Below, one piece after another: positions 18,128 to 27,565 of a stretch of DNA of 64,000 nt. Every line of letters starts with the position of its first letter. The stretch's first letter is position 1. Both the position numbers and the translations under genes were made by a program. Under the pieces are notes generated by a model. That model did no database searches and was not told the DNA's origin. It saw only the letters and a program-made list of their open reading frames with translations. The stretch spans positions 22,994 through 86,993 of the forward strand of contig NZ_JAUJUJ010000009.1 in the NCBI RefSeq assembly GCF_030711595.1, written 5' to 3'. Source of the DNA: Stenotrophomonas sp. YIM B06876 (GTDB lineage Bacteria > Pseudomonadota > Gammaproteobacteria > Xanthomonadales > Xanthomonadaceae).

Positions 18128-19185
18128 GTCGCGCTCCTCATACCCTGTTCGGACAGCACCTGGTCGATGATGTCGCGTCCGTAGCTGTCACTTTGGCGGG
18201 CACGGATGCCCTGCAGCCCGACGGCACCGACGCCCGGCAGCGCCAACAGGGCCTGGGCAGCGCGGTAACGCACCCACCACACCGCGTCGCACAGCAGCGG
18301 CTCCAGTCGGGGCACATCTCCCTGCTCACCGATGCGGCCCAGCGCGGTGGCGGCGTTCATGCGCACGTGCCAGCGTTCGGCCGTGAGCAGCTGGCGCACG
18401 CGTTCACGGTCCTGCGGAGCAGTGACCACCCGCAAGCAGGCCGACAGCACCCGGTCATCGACATTGCCCTCCAGCAGCTGCCGTACCAGAGCGCCGGCCT
18501 TGACCGGGTCGATGTCGGCAAGAAAGCCCACCAGCTTCACCGCCATGGTGCCTTCCACCCGCGGCAACACCGCCGCCAGTTCGCGCAGCGCGCTGCCATC
18601 ATGGTTCTCGGCCAGGATCTGCGCCACGCTGCCTTCCACCCAGTCGTCGCGCTCCAGGATCGCCGGCACGAACATCGCCATCGCCCGCGGTGGATCGATC
18701 TGCGACAGCGCGCGGGCCGCACACAGGGAAACCACCGGACTGCGGTCGGTCAGCCAGGGCGACAGCAGGTCGAACAGATTCCGGTCACGCAGATAACCCA
18801 GGGCGACGATCGCCATGGCCCGCGAGTGGTAGCCGCCGTGCAGCATCTTCTTGCTGGTTTCGACCAGACCGGCGCTTTTGCCGACCGCGATCAAACGCCG
18901 TGAATCGGCGTCGGACAGCGGCTCGTGTATGGCGTTCCAGGCTTCGACAAAGCCGAATATCTCGCCGTGCCGCACCGGCCGCACCGGCACCTGCTCGCCG
19001 TCCAGCACCCGCTGGAACAGCCCGGCCCAGGTCTGTCGGGCCTGCGCGTCGCGCCGCTCGCGCCGCAGCGTATGCACCCGCAGCAGCAGGATGCTTGCCA
19101 GCAGCAGCGCCACCATCGCCAGCGTCGCCAGTGCCACCCAAAGCGCGATACGCACTTCCGGTGCCCCGTTGAAAAGATATTCCAT
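18124..19185 (-). CDS. Membrane-anchored HEAT-repeat protein, first gene of the exopolysaccharide operon
   Basis: 353 aa. A single helix (residues ~10-37, IALWVALATLAMVALLLAS) anchors a cytoplasmic array of HEAT/armadillo-like helical pairs, such as YHSRAMAIVALGYLRD and WHVRMNAATALGRIGEQ. The protein looks like a scaffold, with no catalytic motif. AGAGGG lies 7 nt before the chosen ATG (19185), with another in-frame ATG just before it. ATGA overlap with the synthase implies a stoichiometric partner. Inference: it holds or regulates the GT2 at the membrane. Confidence 0.8.
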   Translation of the reverse strand: MEYLFNGAPEVRIALWVALATLAMVALLLASILLLRVHTLRRERRDAQARQTWAGLFQRVLDGEQVPVRPVRHGEIFGFVEAWNAIHEPLSDADSRRLIAVGKSAGLVETSKKMLHGGYHSRAMAIVALGYLRDRNLFDLLSPWLTDRSPVVSLCAARALSQIDPPRAMAMFVPAILERDDWVEGSVAQILAENHDGSALRELAAVLPRVEGTMAVKLVGFLADIDPVKAGALVRQLLEGNVDDRVLSACLRVVTAPQDRERVRQLLTAERWHVRMNAATALGRIGEQGDVPRLEPLLCDAVWWVRYRAAQALLALPGVGAVGLQGIRARQSDSYGRDIIDQVLSEQGMRSAT

Positions 19186-19347
19186 CATCCAGCCCTCTGC
19201 CGCAGAGGGGACGCGGCGCCCTGTCGCCCCCATTAGACACCTGGACAACGCGGAAACGTTACCTGAAATAATTGAACCCTGTCACTATTTCAGACACCGA
19301 AATCGATCAACCCTTGACTTTGCAAGAATTCAAATGGCGTTTATTTC
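19186..19347. promoter_or_regulatory. Divergent promoter region with CTGAAATA inverted repeat
   Basis: A 162-bp gap between the operon and the divergent phosphatase gene, clearly more AT-rich than its surroundings. A perfect 8-bp inverted repeat, CTGAAATA-N15-TATTTCAG (19263-19293), sits mid-gap, where a regulator could act on both directions. No convincing -35/-10 pair was found. Confidence 0.45.
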
Positions 19348-20313
19348 ATGAAAAATATTTCCAGAAAAGCCTGGCTGGGCGCTTTGCTGATGGTGTGTGT
19401 GTTCGGTTTTGCCGCAGGCGGGTGGGTATTGCTGCATCCGGCCAGCTTCGCCGTGCAACCGTGGCGGGCGCAGGAATCCATCACCGCCACCCGCTTCGTG
19501 TTCGGCCCGTACCCGATGGAACAGGACATGCAGCGCCTGCACGACCAGGGCGTGACCACCATCATCAGCCTGCTCAATCCGGCACTGCCCTACGAGTCGG
19601 TGCTGCTGAAGGATGAACGCAAACGTGCCGGAAAATTCGGCATCGTAGTGCAGAACTTTCCGATGGGCAGCATCCTCGGGCAGCGTTTCGGCGTCGATTA
19701 CGAACGCAACTCCAAGGCTGCCGCAGAGGCCGCCATGGCCAGCCACGGCCCGGTGTATATCCACTGCTACCTGGGCCTGCATCGGGCCGCCGACGTACGC
19801 GACTATCTGCAGAAATACGCGCCGACCCGGGAATTCGACGGTGACCTGGCCCACCACCGCAACCCCCGCCAGCTCGCCAATGAACGCGCCTTCGCGCTGT
19901 TCAAGCACGGCCAGTACGATGCCGCCGCACAGATGCTCAACAGCGTGCAGCCACTGGATTACGCCGCGCACGTGCAGCATGGCTGGATCCACCTGCGCCG
20001 CGACGAAAACCAGCAGGCCCGCAACGAGTTCAGCCAGGCCATTGCCTTGGGCAACCCGAAAATGGATGCCTGGGATGGGCAGGGATTCGCCGCGTTGCGC
20101 CTGGGCGAGCTGCCTGCCGCGGAAGCGGCTTTTTCCAACGCCCTCGCCCTGGATGCGCAGGACGGTGACGCCAGACAGGGGCTGGCCCAGGTTTTCTATC
20201 GCCGTGGCGACGCCGCAAAAGCGAAGCCGCTGCTTGAAGCGTTGCACAAGCAGAACCCGGACAACAGCGAGGTTGGCCAGTTGCTGCAGCACGTGAACGC
20301 AATGCTCGAGTAG
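19348..20313 (+). CDS. Periplasmic dual-specificity-phosphatase-like / TPR protein
   Basis: 321 aa. An N-terminal signal anchor (~8-30) is followed by a phosphatase-like domain (~40-165) with HCYLGLHRA, matching the HCx5R loop of cysteine-dependent phosphatases, then three or four TPR units (~175-320). Tyrosine-phosphatase-like domains accompany several polysaccharide systems and usually face the cytoplasm; here the signal sequence places it outside the inner membrane unless the protein inserts the other way round. Divergence from the HEAT/GT2 operon suggests shared regulation. The general-acid Asp was not identified, so catalysis is uncertain. Confidence 0.72.
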   Translation: MKNISRKAWLGALLMVCVFGFAAGGWVLLHPASFAVQPWRAQESITATRFVFGPYPMEQDMQRLHDQGVTTIISLLNPALPYESVLLKDERKRAGKFGIVVQNFPMGSILGQRFGVDYERNSKAAAEAAMASHGPVYIHCYLGLHRAADVRDYLQKYAPTREFDGDLAHHRNPRQLANERAFALFKHGQYDAAAQMLNSVQPLDYAAHVQHGWIHLRRDENQQARNEFSQAIALGNPKMDAWDGQGFAALRLGELPAAEAAFSNALALDAQDGDARQGLAQVFYRRGDAAKAKPLLEALHKQNPDNSEVGQLLQHVNAMLE

Positions 20314-20534
20314 GAGATTGGCGTGCCTGGCCGCCCCTCCGGGCATCCCCACCGGCTGCAACGGATGGGTCCGGGCCGGGGGAAAAACGCCGCGGAGGTG
20401 GCAGCTTCCGTCAGCCCGGATGGGACGGCACCGGGTTTGGCAGGCGCCAAGCCCTTCAGCCACGCAGGTGTCCGCGCCGCGCCGATATCCGCAGCGGTAT
20501 GCTGGGCGTCCGTACCTCCCGGCAGGATGCTCCG

Positions 20535-21053
20535 ATGCGCGCGACCCGATTCCGCTTTTCCACCCTGCTGCTGTTGGCGCTGGCCACAGGCGGCATTGCG
20601 CCGGCGCTGGCCGCGGCGCCCACCGACGGCGACATCAACCGGCTGTTGGCCGCCTCGCGCGCGCAGACCATGCTCGATGCCATGCTGCCGCAGATGGAAG
20701 CGATGCAGCAGCAGCAGTTCGCCCAGTTCAGCGCACAGCAGCAACTCACCGGCGAGCAGCAGGCGCAGCTGCAGCGCATCCAGCAACGCACCCGCCAGAC
20801 CGTGCGCCAGGCGCTGTCGTGGGCGCAGCTGCGGCCGATGTATGTGGACCTGTACAAGCAGTCGTTCTCGAAGGAAGACGTGCTGGCGATGGCCGAGTTC
20901 TACGAGAGTCCGGCCGGGCAGAGTCTGCTCGACAAGACCCCGGCGCTGATGCAGAACCTGATGCTGGCGATCCAGACGAAGATGCAGCCGCTGCTGGTCG
21001 ACCTGCAGAAGGATCTGGAGCGGATCCTCACTGAGCCGGCCGCGGCGAAGTAA
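20535..21053 (+). CDS. DUF2059-family secreted protein
   Basis: 172 aa. A signal peptide (LLLLALATGGIAPALAA) precedes an all-helical, Gln-rich domain of the DUF2059 type, recognised by MAEFYESPAGQSLLDKTPALM. The molecular role of the family is unknown. The ATG at 20535 was chosen over an upstream in-frame ATG (20499) because it starts the basic n-region of the signal peptide. It stands alone between two short gene-free gaps. Confidence 0.85.
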   Translation: MRATRFRFSTLLLLALATGGIAPALAAAPTDGDINRLLAASRAQTMLDAMLPQMEAMQQQQFAQFSAQQQLTGEQQAQLQRIQQRTRQTVRQALSWAQLRPMYVDLYKQSFSKEDVLAMAEFYESPAGQSLLDKTPALMQNLMLAIQTKMQPLLVDLQKDLERILTEPAAAK

Positions 21054-21303
21054 CCGCTGCCGGTGGCGCCGCACCCGCGCTGTGGCAGCGAGGTCAGTCG
21101 CAAAGCCTGTGTGCTGCAGGATCGCGACGCAGCGCCGGGCGCACCGGCCTGTTTCCTGCGGGAACACTCGCAACCTGGTCGCGGCTGCGCCCGGCTGCAG
21201 GCGGAACATCTCACGGCGGCGCTGGAACGCCAGCCGGTAACGCTTTCGCGGCTCACCTCGCCCCTGCCCGGCAATTGCTGCATGCCCGCGCTGGCGGTCG
21301 TTT

Positions 21304-22071
21304 CTACGCGGCGGTGATCGGCGTGCCGGGCGGCCAGCCGAACAGGTCCAGCGCCTTCTGGAACTCGCGGTCCAGTGGTGCGCTGACGTCGACCAGCTCG
21401 CCACTGTGCGGGTGCGCGAAACGCAGGCGCTCGGCATGCAGCAGCATGCGGTGCACGCCCTGCATGCGGAAAGTGCGGTTGTGGCGGCCATCGCCGTGGC
21501 TGGTGTCGCCGATCAGGTGGTGGAACACGTGCTTGAGGTGGCGGCGGATCTGGCGGAAGCGGCCGGTCTGCGGCTGGCAGCGCAGCAGCGCGTAACGCGA
21601 GGTGGGGAATTCGCCGGCCGGCACCGGCAGCTCGCCACTGAGCAGATGCTGGAAATGGGTGATGGCCGGTTTTTTCAGCGGCTTGCCCGGGCCGCCATCC
21701 AGATCGTGCTCGACGGTGAAGGCCGCTTGCGCTGGCCAGCCGCGGCACACCGCCAGATAGTCCTTGTGCATGTCGCCGGCCATCAGCGCCTTGCCCAGCG
21801 CGCTGGCCGATTCGCGGTCGAAGGCCAGCAGCAGGCAGCCGCTGGTGGCGCGGTCGAGCCGGTGCACCAGGAAGATCGGTTTGCCCAGCTGCTCGCGCAG
21901 GCGGTCGGCCAGGAAGTCGTCTTCGCCACGCGCCAGCTTGCTGTCATGGACCATCAAACCCGCCGGCTTGTTGACCACCGCCAGCCACGGGTCCTGGTAC
22001 AGCAACGGCAGCGGCTCGACTGCAACCGCCACTTCCACCGGCACCCCCGCCTGGTCGGCCGGCACGCTCAT
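21304..22071 (-). CDS. truC: RluA-family pseudouridine synthase, TruC-like
   Basis: 255 aa. The RluA-family catalytic motif HRLDRATSG, with the nucleophile Asp, is present, along with [12 protein letters not shown] near the N-terminus and the later [12 protein letters not shown] and [10 protein letters not shown]. Length and the opening [16 protein letters not shown] fit TruC, which makes pseudouridine at tRNA position 65, better than the longer RluC/RluD. The start is taken at 22071, where ATGA overlaps the ubiB stop. Confidence 0.82.
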   Translation of the reverse strand: MSVPADQAGVPVEVAVAVEPLPLLYQDPWLAVVNKPAGLMVHDSKLARGEDDFLADRLREQLGKPIFLVHRLDRATSGCLLLAFDRESASALGKALMAGDMHKDYLAVCRGWPAQAAFTVEHDLDGGPGKPLKKPAITHFQHLLSGELPVPAGEFPTSRYALLRCQPQTGRFRQIRRHLKHVFHHLIGDTSHGDGRHNRTFRMQGVHRMLLHAERLRFAHPHSGELVDVSAPLDREFQKALDLFGWPPGTPITAA

Positions 22072-23726
22072 CGCCGCAGCCACGCCGAGGCCAGTCCCAG
22101 TGCACCCAGCGTGCCGCTGGCCCACGACCACAGCGGTATCTGCGCCAGCTGCGGGCCGCCGGCCTCCAGCCCGTACAGCACCGCGGCGACCACCACCAGT
22201 GCGCCGCCGCCGACGGCGGTGACCACGCGCCGCTGCATGCGCTGCAGGGTGACGTTGAGCTCGGCCAGGTCCTGCGAGCGCATCGACAGCTGGTGCTGGC
22301 CGTCAACCTGCTGCTGCAGCCAGCTGTGCACCAGCTTGGGCATGTCCGGTGCCTGGGTCATGATTTCCGGCAGCCGCTTGCGCAGCTCCTTGAGCACCCG
22401 GCGCGGGCTGTAGCGCTCGCGCAGGATGCGTTCGAGCACCGGCTTGGCCACGGCCCAGATATCCAGCTCCGGATCGAGCTGGCGGCCGACGCCCTCGATG
22501 TTGAGCAGGGTCTTCTGCAGCAGGATCAGCTGCGGCTGCAGGGTCAGCTGGTAACGCTGGGCCATGCGGAACAGCTTGATCAGCACTTCGGCCAGCGAGA
22601 TCTGCGACAGCGGCCGGGTGAAATACGGCTCGCAGATCGCCCGCGCCGCCGCTTCCAGCTCGTCGATGCGCACGTTGCCCGGCATCCAGCCGGCCTGCAC
22701 GTGCAGCTCGGCCATGCGCCGGTAATCCTTGTTGAAGATCGCCATGAAATTCTCGGCGAGGTAGTACTGGTCCTGCTCGGAGAGCTGGCCCATGATGCCG
22801 AAATCCAGCGCGATGAAACGCGGGTTGTCGCGCCGTGCCGGATCGCTGTCGACCCAGATGTTGCCGGCATGGGCATCGGCGTGGAAGAAGTTGTCGCGGA
22901 ACACCTGGGTGTAGAACACCCGCACACCCTTGGCGGCCAGCGCCTTGCGGTCGATCCCGGCCGCATCCAGCGCGGCGATGTCGTCGGAGGGAATGCCCCA
23001 CACCCGCTCCAGCGTCAGGGCGCGCTCGGCGGTGTGGGTCCAGATCACCTCGGGCACATACAGATCGTCCGAATCCTGCCAGAAGCGGCGCAGCACGCTG
23101 GCGTTGGCGCCTTCGCGCTGCAGGTCCAGCTCGGCGGCCAGGGTGGTCTCCACCTCGGCCACCACTTCGCGCGGACGGATCTTGGCGGCACGCGGATGGG
23201 TGCGCTCGACCAGCGCGGCGGCCGAGTTCAACAGCGCGATGTCGGCGCTGATCTGCCGCTCGATATCCGGGCGCAGCACCTTGACCACCACCTGGCGGCC
23301 ATCGGGCAAGGTGGCCGCATGCACCTGCGCGATCGAGGCCGAGGCCAGCGGCGTGGTGTCGAAACTGGCGAACGCCGCGGAGACCGGCTGTCCCAGCGCC
23401 CGCTCGACGATCGCGCGCGCCTGCTCGCCGTCAAACGGCTTGACCCGGTCCTGCAGCAGGGTCAGTTCGGCGGCGATATCCGGGGGCACCAGATCGCGGC
23501 GGGTGGACAGGATCTGCCCGAACTTGACGAAGATCGGCCCCAGCTCCTGCAATGCCAGCCGCAGCCGCGCCCCACGCGACTGCGCGGCGATCTCGGCCGA
23601 GGCCCGCGGCACGAACGGCTTGGCCAGGCGCAACCAGCGCTCGACCGGCGTGCCATCGAGCAGGTCGTCGAGCCGGTAGCGCAGCAGCACCCGGCCGATG
23701 CGGCTGGCACGGAAAACCGCCTTCAT
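22068..23726 (-). CDS. ubiB: UbiB ubiquinone-biosynthesis ABC1-type ATPase
   Basis: 552 aa. An atypical protein-kinase-like domain carries the family KxGQ signature ([16 protein letters not shown]), the Ala-rich loop [11 protein letters not shown] and a catalytic-loop [10 protein letters not shown]. Two C-terminal membrane helices (~500-548) follow. UbiB's ATPase activity supports assembly and lipid access of the coenzyme Q complex at the inner membrane. ATGA overlaps join it to ubiJ upstream and the pseudouridine synthase downstream. ubiE is not in the window. Confidence 0.95.
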   Translation of the reverse strand: MKAVFRASRIGRVLLRYRLDDLLDGTPVERWLRLAKPFVPRASAEIAAQSRGARLRLALQELGPIFVKFGQILSTRRDLVPPDIAAELTLLQDRVKPFDGEQARAIVERALGQPVSAAFASFDTTPLASASIAQVHAATLPDGRQVVVKVLRPDIERQISADIALLNSAAALVERTHPRAAKIRPREVVAEVETTLAAELDLQREGANASVLRRFWQDSDDLYVPEVIWTHTAERALTLERVWGIPSDDIAALDAAGIDRKALAAKGVRVFYTQVFRDNFFHADAHAGNIWVDSDPARRDNPRFIALDFGIMGQLSEQDQYYLAENFMAIFNKDYRRMAELHVQAGWMPGNVRIDELEAAARAICEPYFTRPLSQISLAEVLIKLFRMAQRYQLTLQPQLILLQKTLLNIEGVGRQLDPELDIWAVAKPVLERILRERYSPRRVLKELRKRLPEIMTQAPDMPKLVHSWLQQQVDGQHQLSMRSQDLAELNVTLQRMQRRVVTAVGGGALVVVAAVLYGLEAGGPQLAQIPLWSWASGTLGALGLASAWLRR

Positions 23727-24370
23727 GCCACCTCCCCGCGCTGGCGCAACCGCGCCACCCGTACCGCCAGCCGTTCAACGTCGTCGCGCATCACATCCAC
23801 ATCGTCATGGAACGCCTCCAGTTCGGCCCGCGGCACCACGTCGCGCGATTCCTCGGTGACATATTCGGCCGCGGTCTGGGCCAGGTCGACCGCGCTGCGG
23901 CGCGCCTGCAGCAGCGCCGAGCGCAGGCTGTTGGCCACCTGCACGCCCAGCACATCGCCGAACACGCTGACAAAAGGCTGCTGCCAGTCCGGGTCGAAGC
24001 CGGTGGCCAGCTGTTGCAGGCGCCGCGCCAATTCGGCATCGCCGGAGACCTTCATCCGTCCCGCGGGAGCAGTGCCCCCCCGGCGGGCGTTGGCCAGGAA
24101 CGGCAACTGCGCCAGCACCCCGCCCAGGGTGCTGCGTACCGCCAGGTCGGGTTGCTGCGCCGGATCGACCGGGCCGACCGTCAGCCGTTCGCCGGCCACG
24201 CCGATGCGCATCGCCAGCGACGGCGATTCCAGCGTCAAGGTGATGCTCTGGCCATCCAGCGGGCGCAAGGCGGTGCGGGTATCCGGGTCCAGCGCCAAGG
24301 CGCGGTTCAGGGCCGCTTCCAGGGCACGCCCGGCCAGCGGTTTGAGGGCTTTGAAGGGGGAAAGAGGCAT
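23723..24370 (-). CDS. ubiJ: UbiJ accessory factor (SCP2 domain)
   Basis: 215 aa. An N-terminal SCP2-like lipid-binding domain (~10-115) is followed by a helical C-terminus with a coiled coil (~175-210). UbiJ works with UbiK in the soluble ubiquinone-synthesis metabolon. The 4-bp overlap with ubiB and this position before it match the conserved ubiE-ubiJ-ubiB order. Confidence 0.88.
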   Translation of the reverse strand: MPLSPFKALKPLAGRALEAALNRALALDPDTRTALRPLDGQSITLTLESPSLAMRIGVAGERLTVGPVDPAQQPDLAVRSTLGGVLAQLPFLANARRGGTAPAGRMKVSGDAELARRLQQLATGFDPDWQQPFVSVFGDVLGVQVANSLRSALLQARRSAVDLAQTAAEYVTEESRDVVPRAELEAFHDDVDVMRDDVERLAVRVARLRQRGEVA

Positions 24371-24501
24371 CCGCGCATTCTACCTGCCAGCGTGCGCGCG
24401 TCGGGCCGGCGCGCGGCTCCCGTCACCGCGCCGGTGCACAGCGCCGCCGCGAAGGTTCATGCTATGCCCCCTCAACAGACAGTGGCAGGAGCGGTCAGGC
24501 A

Positions 24502-25605
24502 ATGGGCAAGACCCGGGTAGGCATCATCTTCGGCGGGCGTTCGGCCGAACACGAGGTCTCGCTGCAATCGGCGAAAAACATCCTGGATGCGCTGGACAAG
24601 GCGCGTTTCGACGTCAGCCTGATCGGCATCGACAAGCAGGGCTTGTGGCACCTGTGCGATCCGGCCGGCTTCCTGCACCACGCCGCGGATCCGGCGCGGA
24701 TCGCGCTGGACACCTCCGGCCCGGTGCTGTCGGTGATTCCCGGCGCCGGGCGCGGCCAGCTGGTCACCGCCGACGGTCGGGCCGTACCGCAGCTGGACGT
24801 GGTGTTCCCGATCGTGCACGGCACGCTCGGCGAGGACGGCAGCCTGCAGGGCCTGCTGCGCACGCTGAACCTGCCTTTCGCCGGACCGGGCGTGCTGGGT
24901 GCGGCCGCCGCGATGGACAAGGACGTGGCCAAGCGCCTGCTGCGCGATGCCGGGCTGGCGGTGGCGCCGTTTGTCTGTCTCAACCGGATCAGCGCCGCGC
25001 AGGCCGACTACACCACGCTGGTCGCCGAACTGGGTTCGCCGCTGTTCGTCAAGCCGGCCAACCAGGGCTCGTCGGTGGGCGTGAGCAAGGTGCGCAACGC
25101 CGCCGAGTTCAACGCCGCGATGGCGCTGGCACTGTCCTTCGACCACAAGGTGCTGGTGGAATCGGCGATCAGTGGCCGCGAGATCGAATGCGCGGTGCTG
25201 GGCAACGAGCACCCCGAGGCCAGCGTCTGCGGTGAGGTGGTGGTGCATGACGACTTCTACGCCTACGACACCAAGTACCTCAGCGCCAACGGCGCCGAGA
25301 CGGTGATCCCGGCCGACATCGACGCGGATGCGCAGGCGCGCATCCGCCAGACCGCCCTCCGTGCCTACCAGGCGCTGGAGTGCATCGGCATGGCCCGCGT
25401 GGACTTGTTCCTGACCGCCGCAGGCGAGGTGGTGATCAACGAACTCAACACCCTGCCCGGCTTCACCAGGATCAGCATGTATCCCAAGCTGTGGGGCGCG
25501 AGCGGCCTGGACTACACCGCGCTGATCACCCGCCTGATCGAACTGGCGCTGCAACGCCATGCCGCCGACCAGGCGCTGCGCAGCTCGATCGGCGCACCGG
25601 CATGA
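24502..25605 (+). CDS. ddlA: D-alanine--D-alanine ligase
   Basis: 367 aa, the longer DdlA-type length. N-terminal [18 protein letters not shown] and the ATP-grasp core ([28 protein letters not shown] [19 protein letters not shown]) are intact. It makes D-Ala-D-Ala for peptidoglycan precursors. It lies outside the mur/fts cluster, consistent with a stand-alone ddlA. It ends by ATGA overlap with the acetyltransferase gene. Confidence 0.95.
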   Translation: MGKTRVGIIFGGRSAEHEVSLQSAKNILDALDKARFDVSLIGIDKQGLWHLCDPAGFLHHAADPARIALDTSGPVLSVIPGAGRGQLVTADGRAVPQLDVVFPIVHGTLGEDGSLQGLLRTLNLPFAGPGVLGAAAAMDKDVAKRLLRDAGLAVAPFVCLNRISAAQADYTTLVAELGSPLFVKPANQGSSVGVSKVRNAAEFNAAMALALSFDHKVLVESAISGREIECAVLGNEHPEASVCGEVVVHDDFYAYDTKYLSANGAETVIPADIDADAQARIRQTALRAYQALECIGMARVDLFLTAAGEVVINELNTLPGFTRISMYPKLWGASGLDYTALITRLIELALQRHAADQALRSSIGAPA

Positions 25606-26108
25606 GCACAGGCCTTGCCTCCGGTGAAGCGCCCCGCGCCATCACTGACGCCGATATTGCCGCGCTGCTGGCCCTGAACAATGCCCACGCGACCGAACTG
25701 TCCTGGCAAAGCCCCGAGGCGTTTTCACGCCTGCTGGCGCAGGCCTGTTTTGCGCGCACCGCAGGAGAGGCCGAGGCGCTGCTGATCGCATTGGACCAGA
25801 CGGCCGATTACGACAACCCCAACTTCGCGTGGCTGGCGGCGCGTTACCCGCGTTTTGTCTACATCGACCGCATCGTGGTGGCGGAGGCCCTGCACGGCCG
25901 GGGCCTGGCACGCGGGCTGTACGCCGCATTGATCCGCTTCGCCGCGGCACACGGGCATACGCATCTGGTGTGTGAGATCAATCTCGATCCACCCAATCCG
26001 GCCTCGCTGGCATTGCACGTTGCACTGGGTTTCAGCGCGGTGGGCCAAGCCACGCTGGACAACGGCAAGACCGTGGCCTATTTCCACCGGCCGCTGTCAC
26101 CCGGATAG
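25602..26108 (+). CDS. GNAT-family N-acetyltransferase
   Basis: 168 aa. Acetyl-CoA binding motif A is visible as [20 protein letters not shown], followed by a conserved [13 protein letters not shown] helix. The substrate is unknown. The ATG at 25602 overlaps the ddlA stop, so it is co-translated; a link to cell-wall or amino-acid metabolism is only an inference from that. Confidence 0.85.
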   Translation: MSTGLASGEAPRAITDADIAALLALNNAHATELSWQSPEAFSRLLAQACFARTAGEAEALLIALDQTADYDNPNFAWLAARYPRFVYIDRIVVAEALHGRGLARGLYAALIRFAAAHGHTHLVCEINLDPPNPASLALHVALGFSAVGQATLDNGKTVAYFHRPLSPG

Positions 26109-26111
26109 CGG

Positions 26112-26150
26112 AAAAAAGAACCGGCCCGCTCCGGTTACCCGGGCGGGCCG
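26112..26150 (-). terminator. Terminator of the DUF1328 gene
   Basis: On the minus strand an 8-bp stem (CGGCCCGC / GCGGGCCG) is followed by GTTCTTTTTT. It begins 25 nt after the DUF1328 stop and may also slow transcription from the convergent acetyltransferase gene. Confidence 0.75.
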
Positions 26151-26174
26151 TCATCGTGCAGTGCAATCGTGCCC

Positions 26175-26330
26175 CTAGGCTTTCTTGCGGAACAGCGAGA
26201 TCACCGCCAGGATCAGGAACACCACGAACAGGATCCAGGCGATGTTGCTGGCAGCCCCGGCAATACCGCTGAAGCCCAGCACGGCGGCGATGATGGCGAT
26301 GACGAAAAAGACGACGGCGTAATGCAGCAT
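26175..26330 (-). CDS. DUF1328 / YtjA-type small membrane protein
   Basis: 51 aa with two hydrophobic helices (residues ~3-20 and ~27-46) and a basic end, FRKKA. This is the typical size and pattern of DUF1328 inner-membrane proteins, often induced under stress; the function is unknown. The start at MLHYAVVFF matches the family; the frame stays open upstream. Confidence 0.85.
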   Translation of the reverse strand: MLHYAVVFFVIAIIAAVLGFSGIAGAASNIAWILFVVFLILAVISLFRKKA

Positions 26331-26563
26331 GGCAAAGTCCAATTGACGTGTCGTGCCGGATTGGCGCGCTGCCATCTTGGGCAAGCGAAAGTCGTCATCC
26401 GGTGATGGCGTGCACATCGGCTTCAGGGTTGTGAGCGCTTCGTCTACACCGCCGCCCATGGCAGGTCAACGCCCCCGCGCCGCACGTTGTCCACCGCCTC
26501 AATTCGACCGCCCGGGATGGCGTGCCAGGGCGACGGTGGCCGGGCGGTGCCGCACGCGTGCAG

Positions 26564-27565
26564 TCAGCGCGCTGCCGGCTCGACGCTGGCCCGCAGCCGG
26601 CGCATGCCTTCTTCGATCGACACCTTGGGCACGTAACCGAAGTCGCGCCGTGCCGGCGCCATCGAATACCAGTGCGGCGTGCACAGCTGCTCGGCCAGGA
26701 AGCGGGTCATCGGCGGCTCGCCGCGCAGGCGCAGCAGCGGCCACAGCTTTTCGCACACCGCACCGATGCGATAGGCGGTCTTGAACGGGATCGACTTCTC
26801 CACGGCCGGCGCGCCAACCGCGGCCAGCAGCCGGTTGAGCAGCTCGCGCATCGGCAGCGGTTCGCCGTTGGAGATGAAGTACGCCTTGCCCGCGCACGCC
26901 GCACCGACCACCAGATGGTCGAAGGCATCGAAGTGCGCCTGCGCGGCATTGTCGATATAGGTGGTGTCGACCTTGTTGAGCCCATCGCCGACAAAGCGCA
27001 GGCGTCCGGCACGGGCGCGTTCGGCCAGCCGCGGCAGCAACTGGTTGTCGCCCGGGCCCCAGATCAGCCGCGGGCGCAGCGCCACGGTCGCCAGCTCGGC
27101 GCCGTTGGCGGCCAGCACGTGCTGTTCGGCAATCGCCTTGGTCGCCGCGTACGGCGCCTGGAAATCCTCGCCATAGGGCACCTCGTCCGCGCCCAGCCCT
27201 TCCACCGGATGGGTGGCGCGATGGGTCACGCTCGGGGTGGAGGTGTAGACCAGCCGGCGCACGCCGTGGGTGCGGCAGGCGGCCAGCACGTTGTCGGTCC
27301 CGACCACGTTGGCCTGGTAGTAGCTGTCATAGCTGCCCCAGGCGCCGGCCTTGGCCGCGTTGTGGAATACCGCATCCACCCCGGCCACCGCATGCTGCAC
27401 CGCGTTGGCATCGGCCAGATCGCCACGGATCTGGCCCACGCCCAGCGCCTGCAGCGCCGGATAGTGGCCGCGGTTGAAGCTGAGCACCTCGTGGCCGCGT
27501 TCGACCAGGCCCCGGCACAAGGCCTGGCCGAGAAACCCCCCGCCACCGGTCACCAGAATCTTCAT
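26564..27565 (-). CDS. oleD: OleD, 2-alkyl-3-oxoalkanoate reductase
   Basis: 333 aa extended SDR. N-terminal NAD(P)-binding [11 protein letters not shown] and the active-site YAATK (YxxxK) with a preceding Ser in YTSTPS are present. OleD reduces the beta-keto acid made by OleA to a beta-hydroxy acid in long-chain olefin synthesis. It overlaps oleC by ATGA. Identification rests on fold plus linkage to oleC, oleB and oleA. Confidence 0.92.
   Translation of the reverse strand: MKILVTGGGGFLGQALCRGLVERGHEVLSFNRGHYPALQALGVGQIRGDLADANAVQHAVAGVDAVFHNAAKAGAWGSYDSYYQANVVGTDNVLAACRTHGVRRLVYTSTPSVTHRATHPVEGLGADEVPYGEDFQAPYAATKAIAEQHVLAANGAELATVALRPRLIWGPGDNQLLPRLAERARAGRLRFVGDGLNKVDTTYIDNAAQAHFDAFDHLVVGAACAGKAYFISNGEPLPMRELLNRLLAAVGAPAVEKSIPFKTAYRIGAVCEKLWPLLRLRGEPPMTRFLAEQLCTPHWYSMAPARRDFGYVPKVSIEEGMRRLRASVEPAAR

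Noticed and set aside
19314..19345. Promoter TTGACT with a downstream TTTATT before the phosphatase gene
   Set aside because: Spacing is 20 nt, too long for a convincing sigma-70 promoter, and it would end almost at the ATG.
22293..25235. 980-codon open frame on the plus strand
   Set aside because: Antisense to ubiB and ubiJ and then out of frame through ddl, all of which have clear motifs.
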